Origin: Candidatus Omnitrophota bacterium
GTDB lineage: Bacteria; Omnitrophota; Gorgyraeia; Zapsychrales; Zapsychraceae
Direction of reading: 5' to 3'
Assembly (NCBI GenBank): GCA_018062515.1
Contig: JAGOSC010000082.1
Coordinates: forward strand, 1-7,420
Length of the DNA stretch: 7,420 nucleotides
Shown: piece after piece, positions 6,701 to 7,420 of the stretch
Position numbering within the stretch: the first letter of the stretch is position 1
Layout of the letters: each line of letters opens with the position of its first letter
Notes under the pieces: generated by a model
The model's input: only the letters and a program-made list of their open reading frames with translations
Databases searched by the model: none
What the model was told of the DNA's origin: nothing
Translations under genes and position numbers: made by a program

Positions 6701-6798
6701 TGGTTATTGGAGGGTTAATTTCATCAACGTTTTTAACCCTATTTGCTATCCCGGCATTTTATGGATGGTTTGTCAAAGAAGAAGCTGTCGAGTTTTAG
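3703..6798 (+). CDS. czcA: Heavy-metal efflux RND pump, CzcA/CusA family
   Basis: This 1031-aa inner-membrane proton/metal antiporter has the usual RND plan. TM1 (about 10-30) is followed by a periplasmic loop with L33-P-I-D-A-F-P-D-V-T, then TM2-6 (about 335-495). TM7 (about 528-550) is followed by a second periplasmic loop, then TM8-12 (about 868-1026). TM4 reads A400-I-G-M-M-V-D406-A-A-V-V-M-V-E413-N414. D406 and E413 match the proton-relay acids D408 and E415 of CzcA, while the first CzcA Asp (D402) is Ala, as in CusA. The CusA substrate methionines M573, M623 and M672 align by eye with R568, about S618 and E668, so the periplasmic site is CzcA-like. TM10 has G931-I-A-V-G-N-G. The exported metal is therefore uncertain. 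AGGAG at 3692-3696 sets the start, 27 bp after the adaptor gene. Length is normal and the frame intact. The symbol is family-level. Confidence 0.95.
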   Translation: MVDKLIDFSLKNILMVVIIFIATCVGGKWAYDRLPIDAFPDVTPALVQVFTQTEGLAPEEIEQLVTYPVETAMNGLPDIEEIRSVSNFGLSVVNIYFKDGTDIYWARQLVSERLTEAREQIPEGMGEPEMGPIATGLGLILFYYLHDETGTRTPEEMRTIQDWIVKFNLQTVKGVTEVLGIGGEEKQYQVVIQPDKLRAYNLTLSEVIEAIRSNNLNVGAQFIEKGQEEYVIRSIGLIKNMDYLKNIVIKTFNDNTRIYLHQVADIEIGGAVRRGLETRNGIGEVVAGMVIKLMGANTSTVISNVEEKLKTINEALPKGIKIIPYYDQKTLVEACIRTVMEALIIGIILVILILLLFIGNIRGAIIVAGAIVFSVLSTFIMMNYFGISANLMSLGGLAIAIGMMVDAAVVMVENCDHHFRMADPQESKVKIIAEACREVARPIFFAIIIIIIVFLPLLSLQGVEGKTFRPLAITIMIAMFSSLLYALLFVPGLSVLIMKFKKSSSISFSERVINTIQGVYKPPLEYFVKHRKFTAIATIILAVLGALTFPFLGTEFTPELQEGTLVVRASMAPSISLNQSRDTSLLIEQQLMKFPEVVQVVSRVGRGEVGAHADPVNSSEMFVTLKPKEEWTTAKTQEELFEAFSEKLEIFPGVNLGFTQPIAMSIDELLEGIRSDLAIKIYGEDLGKLKEIADQVANVIKEVKGSADVQADQVSGSPQLVITPDPHKIARYGLSMEQVQSTIRAAIGGEIAGQVFEGVKRFDILVRYREEDRASKEDLARLLLSASNGVVVPLSQVAEIREVVGPRQITRENNQRFIVVQCNVRGRDMGSFVQEGQKAIQDKIKFPPGYIVEWGGQFELQQKANKRLAIVVPITLGLIFLLLYSSFNSLQKALLIVLNIPLALVGGLIALFISGENLSVPSSIGFIALFGIAVGNGLVLVSRISQLRLEGKEMMEAAIQGGCDRLRPVLMTALCTMIGLIPLVFSHGTGSEVQRPLAIVVIGGLISSTFLTLFAIPAFYGWFVKEEAVEF

Positions 6799-6821
6799 TT
6801 AATTACTAAGAGGAGGAATCC

Positions 6822-7160
6822 ATGAAAAAGATAGAAGCTTACATTCAACCATTTATGTTAAACAAAGTGGTCAACGCCCTTCGAGCGATACACATTCATG
6901 GGATGTCTGTGATTGATGCGAAAGGCTTTGGTAAAGAAAAAGATGAGAGTTATCCGCATCATGCAGTAGAATATTTGACTGACTTTACACCAAAAACTAA
7001 GATTGAAATTGTTTGTCGAGATGAAGATTGCATGAAATTCACGGAAGTAATTAAAAAAAGCGCTCATACAGGCCGTCGTGGCGATGGAAAAATATTTATC
7101 AGTAATATTGAAAGCGTCAAAAGTATTCGAGGTGAGGAAATAAATAATGAGGCCATATAA
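6822..7160 (+). CDS. PII-family signalling protein (GlnB/GlnK relative) linked to the metal pump
   Basis: This 112-aa protein has the same length and register as E. coli GlnB, so residue numbers correspond. It opens M-K-K-I-E-A-Y-I-Q-P-F and keeps G27-M, K34-G-F-G37, E50-Y51, D54-F55, P57-K58, the B-loop T83-G-R-R-G-D-G-K90 that binds ATP/ADP phosphates, and R103. It differs at key sites: Q39, which contacts Mg and 2-oxoglutarate in GlnB, is E39; Y46-R47 are H46-H47; R101 is S101; and C65 and C70 are added. Canonical PII proteins are cytoplasmic trimers controlling nitrogen metabolism. A separate PII group (PII-NG) has been described next to RND metal-efflux genes, and position plus residues fit that group. 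It likely senses adenine nucleotides and acts on the pump or its expression; the target is inference. AGGAGG at 6811-6816 and the 23-bp gap after the pump gene indicate co-transcription. It is not called glnB because nitrogen control is unsupported. Confidence 0.9.
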   Translation: MKKIEAYIQPFMLNKVVNALRAIHIHGMSVIDAKGFGKEKDESYPHHAVEYLTDFTPKTKIEIVCRDEDCMKFTEVIKKSAHTGRRGDGKIFISNIESVKSIRGEEINNEAI

Positions 7161-7283
7161 ATGATAAAGATAGTGTGGACATAAAGATTTACCGTTTCAT
7201 AGATGATGTGGATGAGCGAACCATTAATAAACTGCCTTGTTGTTTATTATAAATTTATTTTGAAATCCAATTCATGGAACTAA

Positions 7284-7420
7284 CTTACTGAGCAAGTTTT
7301 AAAAAAAGACGGAAAAATTTGACAACCATATTAAAATTGGGGAGCCGGTCAATCAAATTTTAGATATAGCCGAGAAAGAACAGGGAGATTTAATTGCTAT
7401 GTCAACCCATAGTCATAGGT
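7284..7420 (+). pseudogene. Broken universal stress protein (UspA family) remnant, running off the right edge
   Basis: The frame beginning at 7324 reads N-H-I-K-I-G-E-P-V-N-Q-I-L-D-I-A, then E-K-E-Q-G-D-L-I-A-M-S-T-H-S-H-R to the window end. This matches the UspA C-terminal pattern G-x-P-x2-x-I-L-x2-A-x6-D-L-I-x-M-x-T-H. Upstream this frame has a stop at 7300-7302. The neighbouring frame (7284-7319) reads L-T-E-Q-V-L-K-K-D-G-K, the expected preceding segment, then stops at 7320-7322. One extra base in the A7 (7301-7307) or A5 (7313-7317) run explains the break. Further stops upstream (TAA at 7281-7283) and the short distance from the PII gene show that the N-terminal half is missing. Usp genes often sit near transport and stress operons. 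Sequencing error could explain the single indel but not the missing N-terminus. Confidence 0.6.

Noticed and set aside
7175..7252. Short GTG-started frame (25 codons) after the PII gene
   Set aside because: It has no Shine-Dalgarno sequence, is very short, and matches neither Usp nor any other family I know; more likely decayed spacer.
1..7420. CRISPR array, tRNA, rRNA, insertion sequence or integration site
   Set aside because: No regularly spaced repeats, cloverleaf, rRNA segment, transposase motif or terminal repeat pair was seen.

Overview
This window is AT-rich DNA from a Gram-negative bacterium. The Gram-negative call rests on a complete tripartite efflux system with an outer-membrane TolC-family channel and periplasmic components. 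The sequence alone does not fix the species or phylum. All convincing genes lie on the + strand.

Region 1-279 holds no gene. It contains a weak terminator-like hairpin (152-181) and, just before the first gene, a good sigma-70-type promoter whose -10 box is overlapped by a perfect 16-bp palindrome. Region 280-895 is a two-gene type II toxin-antitoxin module of the HI1419/HI1420 (RelE/HigB-like killer plus HTH antidote) kind, with the toxin first and a 14-bp overlap. Region 896-1049 is a non-coding, extremely AT-rich spacer dense in inverted repeats, with two candidate promoters for the genes that follow.

Region 1050-7160 looks like one operon for heavy-metal export. It runs: a small exported Cys/Met-containing protein (1050-1316); a CzcC-like outer-membrane channel (1378-2640); a CzcB-like periplasmic adaptor with His-rich ends (2641-3675); a CzcA/CusA-family inner-membrane RND pump (3703-6798); and a PII-family signalling protein (6822-7160). 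Gaps are 0 to 61 bp, and every gene after the first has a clear Shine-Dalgarno sequence. Channel, adaptor and pump should form a trans-envelope complex. The small protein may bind metal in the periplasm, and the PII protein probably links cytoplasmic nucleotide or metabolite state to the pump.

Three features depart from the textbook system. The adaptor has no alpha-helical hairpin between its lipoyl half-motifs. The pump has a CusA-like TM4 signature but lacks the CusA methionine triad. The PII protein keeps Tyr51 and the phosphate-binding B-loop but has Glu instead of Gln at position 39 and a His-His pair in the T-loop.

Region 7161-7420 contains the broken C-terminal part of a universal stress protein (UspA family), with an indel in an A run and no N-terminal half. 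It runs off the right edge.
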